Of a DNA stretch of 64,000 nt, positions 49,095-58,417 are shown in pieces. The DNA comes from Mesorhizobium sp. 1M-11. Its GTDB lineage: Bacteria; Pseudomonadota; Alphaproteobacteria; Rhizobiales; Rhizobiaceae. Each line of letters begins with the position of its first letter. Position 1 is the stretch's first letter. The stretch covers positions 16,979 through 80,978 of the forward strand of contig NZ_LJSD01000044.1 in the NCBI RefSeq assembly GCF_001303895.1, in the 5' to 3' direction. The position numbers and the translations under genes are program-made. The notes under the pieces are model-generated. The model saw only the letters and a program-made list of their open reading frames with translations. It was not told the origin of the DNA and searched no databases.

Positions 49095-49580
49095 CGCAGC
49101 CGTTGCTCGGAGAGCCTGCTCTCCAAAGCCGAGAATGGAAAGGCGCTGCCTTCGCTGCCGCTGATCCATCGGCTGGTGCGGGTGCTGGAGACCAACATCA
49201 GCTGGCTCTTCGACGAAACCGAACCGGAAGACACGCCGGTCTTCCGCGCCGGCGAGCGGCCCGTGGTGACGCTCGACAACCGGCCGGGCGACGGTGCCGG
49301 CGTCTCGTTCGAACGCATCATCCCCTAGGGCGGTCACCTGCTGCAGAGCACGATCCACCACATCGATGTCGGCGGCAAAAGCGGCGAATCCATCACCCAT
49401 GAAGGCGAAGAGACCGGCTACGTGCTGCGCGGCAAGATCGACCTGAACCTCGACGGGGTCGTGCACAGCCTGCAGGCGGGCGATGCCTTCTGCTTCCGCT
49501 CGCATGTGCCGCATTCATATCGCAACGCCGGCGACGAACCCGCCAGCATCCTGTGGACCTGCACGCCGCCGACGTTCTAA
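49095..49580 (+). pseudogene. Remnant of an XRE-cupin transcriptional regulator
   Basis: Reading on in the LacI frame after its stop gives a clear regulator fragment. The end of an XRE helix-turn-helix (SESLLSKAENGKALPSLPLIHRLV) is followed by a linker and a cupin domain (GESITHEGEETGYVLRGKIDLNLDGV, LQAGDAFCFRSHVPHSYRNAGDEPASILW, ending TPPTF-stop). The first HTH helices and the start codon are missing. An in-frame TAG at 49326-49328 stands where relatives would be expected to carry a tyrosine (RIIP-stop-GGHLLQ). It is therefore doubly broken. Intact relatives control polyamine, amino-acid or similar pathways. Confidence 0.82.
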
Positions 49581-49587
49581 GCCCGGA

Positions 49588-50529
49588 TCACGCGCCGACC
49601 ATCAACCAGTCGAGATCGAGTTCTGGGGCGAAATCGCACAGAGCAGCCGTATCGGGAAGACCGGCACGGCCACCAGGACGGGTGCATTTCAAAGCAGCAA
49701 CCGTGTTCGAAAAGACGATCGCATCCGCGATCGGACGGCCATGGGCCAATGCCAGGGCGAACGCGCCGTGGAACGCATCCCCGGCGCCGGTCGTGTCGAC
49801 GACATCAACGCTGGGTGGCGGTGCGTTGCGGAGTTCGCCGTCTTCCAGCCAGAAGAGCCCATCCGCACCATCCGTCACGCCAACGAAGATATGGGATGGG
49901 CGACGCGCGATCCTCAACCCCTCTTCCATCGACTCCGTGCCCGTAAACTGCGTGAGGCCGGGGCGCGAGAAGATAACATGACCAGCCGCTTCCACGATCG
50001 CGGCAACTGTACCCGCAGCATGGCGCGAGATGTCGGCGTCGAGCACCGAAGGGATGCCGGCAGCCTGAGCCGCGTTCAGGCCTCGCAGCGCACCTTCGGG
50101 CCAGGTCAGGTCGCACAGCACCGCGTCGCCCCAGTCCTCCGGCTCGAGCCAATTCGCCGCCGAAGGCAATTCGGGATCCGCATAAGCGACGATCAACCGT
50201 TCGCCGCCCGAGTCCACCAGCACGACGGCACCGGAAGATTGTATGCCCGGGAAGGCGCGTAGCCAGGCCGTGTCGACGCCCGCTGCCTCGAATTCATCCC
50301 GGATCGTGGCGCCGATATTATCCTCACCCGTCCGTGCCGCGATCGACGCATGCCCACCGAGCCGTGCCACCGTCACTGCCGCTGTCGCCGCGGGACCACC
50401 GCCGACTTCACGACGCCCCTTCGCATAGACCTTCGCCGCACGATCCGGGATCCGGTCGAGCGTGAGGATGGTGTCCTGCAGCGCAAGCCCGACGCAGAAG
50501 ACGGAGCTGCCTTTGCGAGAACGGGTCAT
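49588..50529 (-). CDS. PfkB-family carbohydrate kinase (ketohexokinase/ribokinase-like)
   Basis: This sugar kinase (313 aa from ATG 50529) has the N-terminal family opening VFCVGLALQDTILTLDRIPDRAAKVYAKGRREVGGGPAATAAVTVARLGG and the PfkB signature 2 DTTGAGDAFHGAFALAL with the catalytic aspartate. The substrate is probably the ketose made by the isomerase encoded in the divergent operon. It lies 9 bp after the ATPase gene on the same strand. Confidence 0.9.
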   Translation of the reverse strand: MTRSRKGSSVFCVGLALQDTILTLDRIPDRAAKVYAKGRREVGGGPAATAAVTVARLGGHASIAARTGEDNIGATIRDEFEAAGVDTAWLRAFPGIQSSGAVVLVDSGGERLIVAYADPELPSAANWLEPEDWGDAVLCDLTWPEGALRGLNAAQAAGIPSVLDADISRHAAGTVAAIVEAAGHVIFSRPGLTQFTGTESMEEGLRIARRPSHIFVGVTDGADGLFWLEDGELRNAPPPSVDVVDTTGAGDAFHGAFALALAHGRPIADAIVFSNTVAALKCTRPGGRAGLPDTAALCDFAPELDLDWLMVGA

Positions 50530-50538
50530 TGCCAATCC

Positions 50539-51633
50539 CTAGACAAGGCGCATACCCGTTTCGGGATGGAAAAGGTGGATCGCGTTGAGATCGACGGTGA
50601 AGCGGCGGGACGTCTCGCCGATACGGACGCTGCCGGGGCGTACGCGCGCCATGACCTCGCGTCCGCCCAGCCGAACCACGGCCATGGAGTCGGCGCCATG
50701 GTCCTCCACCAGGACGATGTCCGAGACGAAGGAACTTGCATCTCCGACGTCCCCAGCGAGGCTGATGTGCTCGGAACGCAAGCCGACATCGACCCGGTCG
50801 ATGCCCGCGCGACGTGTTGCCTCAGCACGGCCCGCTCGCAGCGGCAGCCGATGGCCTTCGCCGAAATCCAGCACGGCGCCACTGGTATCCGTATCAATCT
50901 TCGCCGGGATAAGGCTCATGGGTGGGGAACCGATGAAGCTTGCCACGAAGCTATTCACAGGACGCTGGTAGATCTCGTTCGGCGATCCGATCTGCTGGAC
51001 CTCGCCAAGCCGCAGCACGACGATGCGGTCGGCCATGGTCATCGCCTCGGTCTGGTCGTGCGTGACGTAGATGCTTGTGGTGGCGAGCGCGGCCTGGAGC
51101 TTGCGGATCTCCATGCGCATGCCGACGCGCAGCTTGGCATCGAGGTTGGATAGCGGCTCGTCGAAGAGAAAGACCTTGGGGTCACGGATGAGCGCGCGGC
51201 CCAGCGCGACGCGCTGACGCTGGCCGCCGGAAAGCGCCCTCGGCTTGCGGTGAAGATAAGGCTCTAGTTCGAGCATCTGCGCGACGTCGCGCACCTTGCC
51301 GTCGATCTGATCTGCCGGGAGATCGCGCATCTTGAGCGAGAAGCCCAGATTCTCCGAAACCGTCATGTGCGGATAGAGCGCATAATCCTGGAACACCATC
51401 GCCATGTCGCGGTCACGCGGCGCGACCGCGTTGAGGCTGCGGCCGTCGAGCATGATGTCGCCGCCGCTGATTTCCTCCAGCCCGGCGATCATGCGCAGCA
51501 GCGTACTCTTGCCACAGCCGGACGGCCCGACAAGCACGACGAACTCGCCGTCGGTGACATCCAGATCCACCGCCTTTACCGCGTCAACGGTACCGAAGCG
51601 CTTGTGCACACCTCGCAGCGTCAACTCAGTCAC
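50539..51633 (-). CDS. Sugar ABC transporter ATP-binding protein (UgpC/MalK type)
   Basis: This CUT1 ATPase (364 aa) uses the GTG at 51633, with GGGGAG about 9 bp upstream, giving VTELTLRGVHKRFG; an ATG ten codons earlier is the alternative. Walker A is GPSGCGKST, the signature is LSGGQRQRVALGRALIRDPKVFLFDEPLSNLDAKL, and a TOBE region has VDVGLRSEHISLAG. The matching binding protein and permeases are in the divergent operon at 56.2-59.3 kb, which has no ATPase of its own, so this protein probably serves it. Confidence 0.92.
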   Translation of the reverse strand: MTELTLRGVHKRFGTVDAVKAVDLDVTDGEFVVLVGPSGCGKSTLLRMIAGLEEISGGDIMLDGRSLNAVAPRDRDMAMVFQDYALYPHMTVSENLGFSLKMRDLPADQIDGKVRDVAQMLELEPYLHRKPRALSGGQRQRVALGRALIRDPKVFLFDEPLSNLDAKLRVGMRMEIRKLQAALATTSIYVTHDQTEAMTMADRIVVLRLGEVQQIGSPNEIYQRPVNSFVASFIGSPPMSLIPAKIDTDTSGAVLDFGEGHRLPLRAGRAEATRRAGIDRVDVGLRSEHISLAGDVGDASSFVSDIVLVEDHGADSMAVVRLGGREVMARVRPGSVRIGETSRRFTVDLNAIHLFHPETGMRLV

Positions 51634-51679
51634 TTCTTCTCGCTCCCCGTTGACAACAGCCATTTTTAAAGCAGGATAA

Positions 51680-51692
51680 TTACACTGTGTAA
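51680..51692. promoter_or_regulatory. 13-bp palindrome, probable ROK-regulator operator
   Basis: TTACAC-T-GTGTAA is a perfect inverted repeat 15 bp before the ROK ATG and 46 bp from the ATPase start. It has the same TTA-N7-TAA frame as the site at 17880, next to the other ROK gene, but different inner bases. Confidence 0.68.
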
Positions 51693-51707
51693 ATATGTGA
51701 TCCAAGA

Positions 51708-52901
51708 ATGTCCGGTCGATTTGTCCCACGCAGCCGAAGAGAAACGCGAGCCAGCGTTCTCGAGAGCCTTTTGCGCTCAAAAGGCGCATTTCGAACCGGA
51801 ATTGCTCGAGATTCCAACCTCACGGAAGCCAGCGTCTCGAGAATCCTCAACGAGTTGCGCAGAGAAAACCTCGTCGAAGAAAAACGCCAGCAGACCAGCA
51901 ATGCAGGTGCGCCAACCGCTTTTGTTACACTAAGCAAAGATATCACCGTCCTTGGTATCGAATTGTCCAACAGCCGGCTTTCATTCGGCGTCGGCGACCT
52001 GAAGGGAACGCTGGATTATGTCGAGCGCGTGCCGGCGTCGCCGCAGCTTTCCCAGCAGGACTTCGAGCGTCTCTTTGCCGAGAGTGCCGCAAATGTCCGC
52101 GAATGGGTCGGCGTGCGCGGCATCACGCTGCGCCAAGCGGCAATGTCCGTTCCGGGCTTCGGGCGCGAAGGCGGCAATCCGATCTATCCCTGGGACATGC
52201 GCCGCCTCGCGCTGTCGTTGGGCGAGGCCCTGCCGGGCGTACCACTTACATTCACCAATTCGGTGATCGCCCAGGCCGCCTTCCATCGCTACTCGCATCC
52301 GGCCGGCTATGACATTTCGGGCGACCACCTCTTTCTCTTCGCGGGACACGGCGTGGCCGGGGTCATCGTCAACGATGCAGCACCCGTCGATGCATTCTCG
52401 GCCTTCGAGATCGGCCACATGGTGATCGAGCGCGACGGGTTGCCCTGCCGCTGTGGTCACAAGGGCTGCCTGGAAGCCTATACGTCGCTGCGAGCCATTT
52501 CGCCGATCATCGGTTTGAGCGACGCGGACATCCTGACGAAGGGCGACCATTTCATGGAAGCGCTCAGCGTCGATCCGGCCGCTCGTGAAGTGCTCCGTGA
52601 GCGCCAGTTCCTGCTTGGGCTGGCGCTCGGCAACGCGCTCAACCTGCATTCCGTGCCCAAGGTCGTCATCAGCGGCTGGCCCTCGTTGATGCCAGAAGCC
52701 GATCGCGCGGCGATAGCTCACGGGCTGAACCAGAGCCTGCTCGGCGGCTATTCGCCGGAGCGTCTGGAATTGTCGTTCATCGAACCCTTGATCGGAAACG
52801 ATCCGAAGGCCGCCCTGCACTATGCGGCCTACTGTTTCGTACGTGACGGTGCCTTGGACGAGAAGTCCGGCCAACGCGCCGCGTTGGAGGAGATCGCCTG
52901 A
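51708..52901 (+). CDS. ROK-family transcriptional regulator (zinc-motif type)
   Basis: This sugar-responsive repressor (397 aa) has a winged helix at about residues 14-60 (SVLESLLRSKGAFRTGIARDSNLTEASVSRILNELRRENLV). A ROK domain follows with FAGHGVAGVIVNDAAPVDAFSAFEIGHMVI and the zinc-binding CRCGHKGC. It begins the rightward operon: the isomerase ATG follows its stop immediately. It probably controls both arms of the locus through the palindrome at 51680. Confidence 0.9.
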   Translation: MSGRFVPRSRRETRASVLESLLRSKGAFRTGIARDSNLTEASVSRILNELRRENLVEEKRQQTSNAGAPTAFVTLSKDITVLGIELSNSRLSFGVGDLKGTLDYVERVPASPQLSQQDFERLFAESAANVREWVGVRGITLRQAAMSVPGFGREGGNPIYPWDMRRLALSLGEALPGVPLTFTNSVIAQAAFHRYSHPAGYDISGDHLFLFAGHGVAGVIVNDAAPVDAFSAFEIGHMVIERDGLPCRCGHKGCLEAYTSLRAISPIIGLSDADILTKGDHFMEALSVDPAAREVLRERQFLLGLALGNALNLHSVPKVVISGWPSLMPEADRAAIAHGLNQSLLGGYSPERLELSFIEPLIGNDPKAALHYAAYCFVRDGALDEKSGQRAALEEIA

Positions 52902-54245
52902 ATGCAGACCCAGAAATCACCGGCCGCTGGTCGTGTCGGTGTTGTCTTCGTGGCTTCGCCACTTTTTCCGGAAGCAGCCGCGACTGAGCTGATAGAGCGC
53001 ACCTCAGCACTTCTCGGCACGCAGGAGTTGGCCGGTCGATTTGTCGTCGCATCGAAACTGGCGCGCGATCGCGCAAGCTGCGCCGAAGCCTTTGCCGACC
53101 TCGACCTCGGTGAACTCGACGCCCTCGTCATCCAGCTCTCCACCTTCGCGACGGCAGAGCTGTTGCATGAAGTGCTTTCGCATCTGGGCGAGCGTCGTCT
53201 GCCGATCGCCTTGTGGGCGCTGGAAGAAACGGATCAGATCATCACCAACTCGCTGTGTGGCGCGCAGCTCTGGGCTTCGACCCTGACCCGGTTCGGGCGC
53301 GAGTTCACGCTTCTGCTCGGCAATCCCGGCGACGCCGAACTGACCAGGGACCTCGCCGCTTTTTCAGCAGCGTCCCGCGCCCACAGACGCATTCGCGGCG
53401 CCCGCATCGCCCTGATCGGCGCGCATGCCGACTGGTTCACCAATCTGGCCGTCGATCCCTGGATGATCCGCCAGCATCTGGATGTGACGATCGAGCAGAT
53501 GACGCTCGTCAAATTCCTCGACGGCTGCAAGGCTGGGCCTGACGCAGAAGCAGCTGCCGGCAAGCGCTGGGCACAAGCAAGCTTCGACGGCGGTGACGAC
53601 GAGACAAGCCGCATGATCCTCGGCCGCACCTATGCGCGGCTCGCGGCAGGACTGGACAAGGTCAAGGCCGATGCCATCGCGATCCGCGACTGGCCCGAGA
53701 TCCTCTATGCCGAGAATTTCAAGGGAACATGGGGAGCGCTGGGCGAGCTTTCCGATCGCTCTGTACCGCTTGCACCAGAAGGCGATGTGATGGGCGCGGT
53801 GACCGCTCTGGTCGCCCGCGCATTCGACGAAGCCTCCCTGCCCTTCCTGACGGACATCTCCGGCATCGACCGCCACAACGACCGGCTGGTGCTGTGGCAC
53901 TATGGCGTGAGCCCGCGCCTGGCTGATGGACCGCGCTCGCTCGACCCTGCGCTCAAGCAGGAAACCTTTCCGCTGAAGGTCGGTCCGCTGACCTTGATGC
54001 GACTGTCGCTGCGTGCCGACGGACAGTTGCGCATCTTCGTCAGCGAGGGCGAGATGCTGGCCCGGAAATCGCAGGCCAATCGCGCGGCAGGCTTCTTCAG
54101 GCCGGATGCCGCCGATTCCGAGACCCTGGTCCGCCACTTCATCGACGAGGGTTATGAACACCACGTCACCGCCGTCTATGGCCGCTGGGCCGAAGCAGTC
54201 CTGCATCTCGGCCGCCAACTTGGCGTGCAGGTCGACCATGTCTGA
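52902..54245 (+). CDS. L-fucose/L-arabinose isomerase-like protein (sugar isomerase)
   Basis: This 447-aa aldose-ketose isomerase fold probably converts a sugar released by the neighbouring glycosidase. Expected manganese ligands are present: Glu282 in WGALGELSDRSVPLAPEGD and Asp295 in the same segment, plus a C-terminal histidine in EHHVTAVYGRWAEA. The first half is the substrate domain (GVVFVASPLFPEAAATELIERT, PIALWALEETD). It is shorter than classical FucI (about 590 aa) and belongs to the broad FucI/AraA-like group, so the actual sugar is open. It starts directly after the ROK stop and overlaps the GH31 gene by 8 bp. Confidence 0.82.
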   Translation: MQTQKSPAAGRVGVVFVASPLFPEAAATELIERTSALLGTQELAGRFVVASKLARDRASCAEAFADLDLGELDALVIQLSTFATAELLHEVLSHLGERRLPIALWALEETDQIITNSLCGAQLWASTLTRFGREFTLLLGNPGDAELTRDLAAFSAASRAHRRIRGARIALIGAHADWFTNLAVDPWMIRQHLDVTIEQMTLVKFLDGCKAGPDAEAAAGKRWAQASFDGGDDETSRMILGRTYARLAAGLDKVKADAIAIRDWPEILYAENFKGTWGALGELSDRSVPLAPEGDVMGAVTALVARAFDEASLPFLTDISGIDRHNDRLVLWHYGVSPRLADGPRSLDPALKQETFPLKVGPLTLMRLSLRADGQLRIFVSEGEMLARKSQANRAAGFFRPDAADSETLVRHFIDEGYEHHVTAVYGRWAEAVLHLGRQLGVQVDHV

Positions 54246-56187
54246 GGCGATGGGCAGGGCGACCTTTCCGGTCGACGCGGTGTACCGGCCCATCGGCCTC
54301 GGCTGGCGTGCCGCCGGCGGATCGTGGACGAGTGCAGCCTTCGAACGGGGCGGCGAGCTCTCCGTCTCGACCACCCGCCGAGGCGACAGCTGGCACATCG
54401 TCGCAACGCATCCGCACGCCGAAGCAATGGAGATCGTCTTCGCGCTGCCAAAGGCATTCCAGGCTTTCGGCGGCGGCGAACGCTTCGAGACGCTGAACCT
54501 GCGCGGCCAATCGGTGCGGTACTATCTCGAGAATTTCGGCCTCGGCAACGGCACCTACCTTCCGTCGCCCTGGATCGCCACCTCGCTCGGTTATGCGGTT
54601 TATCTGCCCGGCGAAGCGGCCGCGGTATTCCATGTCGCAGCGCCTTTCGACCCAAACGTCCTGCGCATCCAGGTCGAAGGCAACCGGCTCGAGATCGAGA
54701 TCGATCTCGGCACCCTGGACCAGCTCTATCTGGCACTGATCGAACGGATCGGCCCGCCGACGATGCCGGAGGATTCATTCTTCGGCTTGTGGAAGGCTGG
54801 CGACTGGCGCATCGAAAACGCCGAGACGGTTGCAGCCGACATTGCAGGCTACCGAAACCTCTCCTTGCCGATGGCGATCAAGCTGATCGATGCCTACTGG
54901 GCGAGTGAAGTCCATTCCTTCGAATTCGACACCGCGAAATATCCCGATGCCTGGGACATGGTCGCCCGCATGGCCGCCGACGGCACGGACATCTATTTGT
55001 GGCTATGCCCCTGGGTGGTCGTCGGCACGAAGTCCTACACCTATGCGAGCGCGAAAGGCTACACGATCAGGGACGCGGAAGGCACGGCCATCACCCGCAG
55101 GCCTGGCGCCAATCCCAACATCGTCGCCGCCTTGATAGACTTCTCCAATCCGGAAGCCAGCGACTGGTGGTCGGAGAACTTACGGAGGCTGCTCAAACGC
55201 GGCATCAAGGGTTTCAAGGCAGATTTCGGCGAACAGCTTCCCGAACACGCGCTGCTGCATTCCGGGGAAACGGGCGGGCAGGCGCACAACGCCTTTGTCC
55301 GCTATTACCTCGAAGCGACCATCGCCGCTTTCGACGGGAGAACCCCGGCGATCATCAGCCGCTCGGGCTCTCCGCGCATTCGCGCGCCGATCTGGAGCGG
55401 TGACCAGACCTCCGACTTCTGCCCCAAGACCGGCCTGTCCTCGGCGGTCCGCGCAGCGCAAAGCGCCGCCTTTGCAGGTTGGTCGTTCGTCGGCAGCGAT
55501 CTCGGCGGCTATTTTGGCACACCGACCCCGCAGGTATTCGCGCGATGGGCACAATTCTCCTGCTTCACGCCGCTGATGATGCTGCACGGGCTGGGTTGCC
55601 GGGAACCATGGGACATGGATGCGACGTCCGTCGCGGTCTATGACGACTACGCCCGCCTGCATCTTTCCTTGCTGCCGGTGTTCCAACGTCACGGGCACAC
55701 GGCCGCAAACGGCGGCCTGCCGCTGCTGCGCATGATGCCGTTGTCCTTTCCGGAGGTGGACTGGTCGTCGATCAACGACTGGGATCAGCAATACATGCTG
55801 GGCGACGACATCCTGGTGGCGCCGGTCGCCTTCTACGGCAATACGCGGGCGGTCTACCTGCCCGAAGGGGAATGGTTCGACGTGCTTTCCGGCACCTATG
55901 TCGACGGGTCGACCTGGCGTATCCACGACGTCCCCCTCGATAGGATGCCGATCTTCATCCGCAAGGGCGCCCGCCTCGTGCTGGCGCGCGATGCACAGGC
56001 GCGGCGCGCGGTGGAGGTCGTGTTCGCCGAGGATGCGTCGAAGGCGTCGCGTGGACAGGACGGCTGGTCCGTGGAGGCGGTCGGCATCGTGAAAGGCACC
56101 AGCAAGGGCGTGGCATCGGAGCCTGAGCTGGCCGTGTTCTCGAAATGGTTTGGCGCCGAGATCGAATGGATGAGCGTCATGACTTAA
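54238..56187 (+). CDS. Glycoside hydrolase family 31 (alpha-glycosidase)
   Basis: This retaining alpha-glycosidase (649 aa from ATG 54238) probably acts in the cytosol because no signal peptide is seen. The nucleophile is Asp329 in GFKADFGEQLP and the acid/base is Asp389 in WSGDQTSDF. GSDLGGYFGTPTPQVFARWAQFSCFTPLMMLHG is the family-31 segment after the barrel, and a C-terminal beta domain follows. The ADFGE/GDQ wording resembles YihQ-type enzymes, but the sulfoquinovose-binding stretch of YihQ is not recognisable. It overlaps the isomerase gene by 8 bp. Confidence 0.9.
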   Translation: MSEAMGRATFPVDAVYRPIGLGWRAAGGSWTSAAFERGGELSVSTTRRGDSWHIVATHPHAEAMEIVFALPKAFQAFGGGERFETLNLRGQSVRYYLENFGLGNGTYLPSPWIATSLGYAVYLPGEAAAVFHVAAPFDPNVLRIQVEGNRLEIEIDLGTLDQLYLALIERIGPPTMPEDSFFGLWKAGDWRIENAETVAADIAGYRNLSLPMAIKLIDAYWASEVHSFEFDTAKYPDAWDMVARMAADGTDIYLWLCPWVVVGTKSYTYASAKGYTIRDAEGTAITRRPGANPNIVAALIDFSNPEASDWWSENLRRLLKRGIKGFKADFGEQLPEHALLHSGETGGQAHNAFVRYYLEATIAAFDGRTPAIISRSGSPRIRAPIWSGDQTSDFCPKTGLSSAVRAAQSAAFAGWSFVGSDLGGYFGTPTPQVFARWAQFSCFTPLMMLHGLGCREPWDMDATSVAVYDDYARLHLSLLPVFQRHGHTAANGGLPLLRMMPLSFPEVDWSSINDWDQQYMLGDDILVAPVAFYGNTRAVYLPEGEWFDVLSGTYVDGSTWRIHDVPLDRMPIFIRKGARLVLARDAQARRAVEVVFAEDASKASRGQDGWSVEAVGIVKGTSKGVASEPELAVFSKWFGAEIEWMSVMT

Positions 56188-56244
56188 TCCGGCACCGTGA
56201 AGCCTTGGGAGAAGGTTCGCGAGCGCACAAGTGGAGGAGAAAAC

Positions 56245-57471
56245 ATGAGGAATTTGCTGAAGAGCGGCGCCATGGCCGCTGCGATCATGGCCGGGATGGG
56301 AACGGCACCCGGTTGGGCTGACAATCTGGTGCTCTGGGTGAACGCTCCGCTGGCGTCCGGTCCGGATGCGCCGCTCTATGCCGAACTCAAGAAGTTCGAA
56401 ACGGAAACCGGCAACAAAGTCGAAGTGCAGGCGGTTCCGCATATGGAAATGGAACGCAACCTGTTCGTTGCCATGTCCGGCGGTGCCGGGCCCGACGTCA
56501 TGGCCCTGGACATCGCCTGGGTGGCCGGCCTTGCCGATGCGGGACTGCTGATGGACATCACCGAGCAGTCCGCGCCGCTCGCTGCACAGTACCAGCCCGG
56601 TCCTTTGGCCGGTGGTCGCTACCAGGGCAAGCAGTATGCCCTGCCGCTCTACACCAACAACGCAGCCCTGATCGTCAATGACAAGATGCTGGCGCAGGCC
56701 GGTATCGACAAGGCTCCGGCCACCTGGGAAGAGTTGCGCGCGGCCACCGTCGCCATGACCAATGCGGAAAAAGGCACCTACGGCATCAGCTTCGGCTCCA
56801 ACCGCATGGGCGCCTTCCAGCTCTATCCTTTCATCTGGCAGGCCGGCGGCGAGATCATCGACGACGCGGGCAAGTCGCATGTCGCCGACCCCGAAGCGAT
56901 CGCGGCCGTCGATTTCCTGGCCAAACTCTACACGCAGGACAAGGCGATGCCGGAGTCGGTGCTGACGGCCGGCAATTGGGACGAGGTCCATGCCCCCTTC
57001 ATCCAGGAGCGCGCCGGAATGGTGATCAGCGGCGACTGGGCGATCTCCGCCATCAAGAAGAACGCGCCGAACCTGGCCTTCTCGATCCACCCGCTACCGC
57101 AGGGCAAGAAAGCAGCTACCGTCATCGGTGGCTACAACCTTGCCGTCCGCCAGGGTACAGCGTCACCCAAGGCAGCCTTCCAGCTCGTCGAATGGCTCAC
57201 CGGCGAACGCAGTATCGAACTGATGGGCAAGTATCAGCGCCTCTCGGCGACGGTCGCGGCAACGACACCGGAAGCGATCGCCAAGCTGCCCAAGGAGATG
57301 CAGCCCTTCATGGCGCAGGCTGGTGCTGGCCATCCCCGTCCCGTCGTCGCCTCCTGGAGCGAGATGCATGGTGTCTTCGGCAACATGTGGGATGCCGTTA
57401 TCCGCGGCAAGCCGGCGGCTGAGGCCCTGGCGGAAGCCAATGCCGAAGTCGAGAACCTGCTGGCCAGATAA
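56245..57471 (+). CDS. Periplasmic sugar-binding protein, family 1
   Basis: This binding protein (408 aa from ATG 56245, GGAGGAG ribosome site) has a Sec signal ending GWADN. The mature start is LVLWVNAPLASGPDAPLYAELKKFETETGNKVEVQ. The CUT1 landmarks AGLLMDITEQSAPLAAQYQPGPLAGGRYQGKQYALPLYTNNAALIVNDKML and FIQERAGMVISGDWAISAI are present. It delivers an unidentified oligosaccharide or glycoside to the two permeases that follow. Confidence 0.93.
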   Translation: MRNLLKSGAMAAAIMAGMGTAPGWADNLVLWVNAPLASGPDAPLYAELKKFETETGNKVEVQAVPHMEMERNLFVAMSGGAGPDVMALDIAWVAGLADAGLLMDITEQSAPLAAQYQPGPLAGGRYQGKQYALPLYTNNAALIVNDKMLAQAGIDKAPATWEELRAATVAMTNAEKGTYGISFGSNRMGAFQLYPFIWQAGGEIIDDAGKSHVADPEAIAAVDFLAKLYTQDKAMPESVLTAGNWDEVHAPFIQERAGMVISGDWAISAIKKNAPNLAFSIHPLPQGKKAATVIGGYNLAVRQGTASPKAAFQLVEWLTGERSIELMGKYQRLSATVAATTPEAIAKLPKEMQPFMAQAGAGHPRPVVASWSEMHGVFGNMWDAVIRGKPAAEALAEANAEVENLLAR

Positions 57472-58416
57472 ATGACGACGCGCACCCGGGAAACCACGAG
57501 ACTGAAACCGCACTGGTCCTCGATCTTCGAGAACGGCACGGGTGCGCGCCTCTACCCCTACCTCATGGTCATGCCGGCCATCCTGATCGCGATCGGCGTG
57601 GTGGTGTATCCGGTGGTGTCCGGCATCACCTCGGCCTTTTATGACGTGACCCTGCGCACCCTGAACAGCGGCGACATGCCTTTCGTCGGCATGCGCAACT
57701 TCGAAAGGGTCTTCGCCGATCCGAATTTCATGCGCGCCTCGCTCAACACGGTGATCTGGGTGGTGCTCAATGTCGTGGCGCAACTCGGGCTCGGCCTGGC
57801 GCTGGCGCTGCTGTTGCATCGCATCGTGCCGGGTATCGGCTTCTTCCGCTCGGGCATACTGGTGCCGTGGGTGGTGCCGAGCGTGGTCGCCGTCCTCACA
57901 TGGCGCTGGATGTACGACCCCAGCGTCGGCATCGTGAACGAGATGCTGGTGCGGCTGGGGGTGATCAACGACTACCACCCTTGGCTGGGCGACACGGCCA
58001 CGGCGCTCTATGCCGTGACCGTCGAAAGCATCTGGAAAGGCACGCCGTTCGTGATGCTGCTTCTGCTGGCGGCACTGCAACTCGTGCCCAAGTCGATCCT
58101 GGAAGCGGCATCCATGGACGGTGCATCGGGCTGGCGGATGTTGTGGCATGTGATCCTGCCGCAGATCCGCGTCTCCTTCGCCATCGCCGCGGTGCTGACC
58201 TTCATCCTCACAGTGAATAACTTCAACGCGATCTGGCTGATGACGGAAGGCGGGCCGCTCAATTCGTCCGAGATCCTGTTCACGCTGGCCTACAAATACG
58301 GCTTCCAGCGCTTCGACCTCGGCAGGGCGTCGGCCGTCGCGACCATGCTGTTCGTCGGGCTGGTGATCGCCACCACGATCTATCTGAAGCTCATCCAGGC
58401 CAAGGAAGCCGACTGA
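57472..58416 (+). CDS. Sugar ABC transporter permease (MalF/UgpA-like)
   Basis: This 314-aa CUT1 permease begins immediately after the binding-protein stop. It has six membrane segments (YLMVMPAILIAIGVVVYPVVSGITSAFYD first), MRNFERVF, and the coupling loop EAASMDGASGWRMLWHVILPQI. The next permease starts 1 bp after its stop. Confidence 0.93.
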   Translation: MTTRTRETTRLKPHWSSIFENGTGARLYPYLMVMPAILIAIGVVVYPVVSGITSAFYDVTLRTLNSGDMPFVGMRNFERVFADPNFMRASLNTVIWVVLNVVAQLGLGLALALLLHRIVPGIGFFRSGILVPWVVPSVVAVLTWRWMYDPSVGIVNEMLVRLGVINDYHPWLGDTATALYAVTVESIWKGTPFVMLLLLAALQLVPKSILEAASMDGASGWRMLWHVILPQIRVSFAIAAVLTFILTVNNFNAIWLMTEGGPLNSSEILFTLAYKYGFQRFDLGRASAVATMLFVGLVIATTIYLKLIQAKEAD

Positions 58417-58417
58417 G

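Noticed and set aside
54238..56187. Sulfoquinovosidase (YihQ) and hence a sulfoquinovose pathway
   Set aside because: The ADFGE and GDQ segments are similar, but the substrate-binding QDWxGxRxTSFG-like stretch of YihQ is not recognisable and no sulfo-pathway genes follow.
55180..57090. 636-aa minus-strand ORF opposite GH31 and the binding protein
   Set aside because: Low-complexity, charged translation; the opposite strand carries intact catalytic motifs across the whole length.
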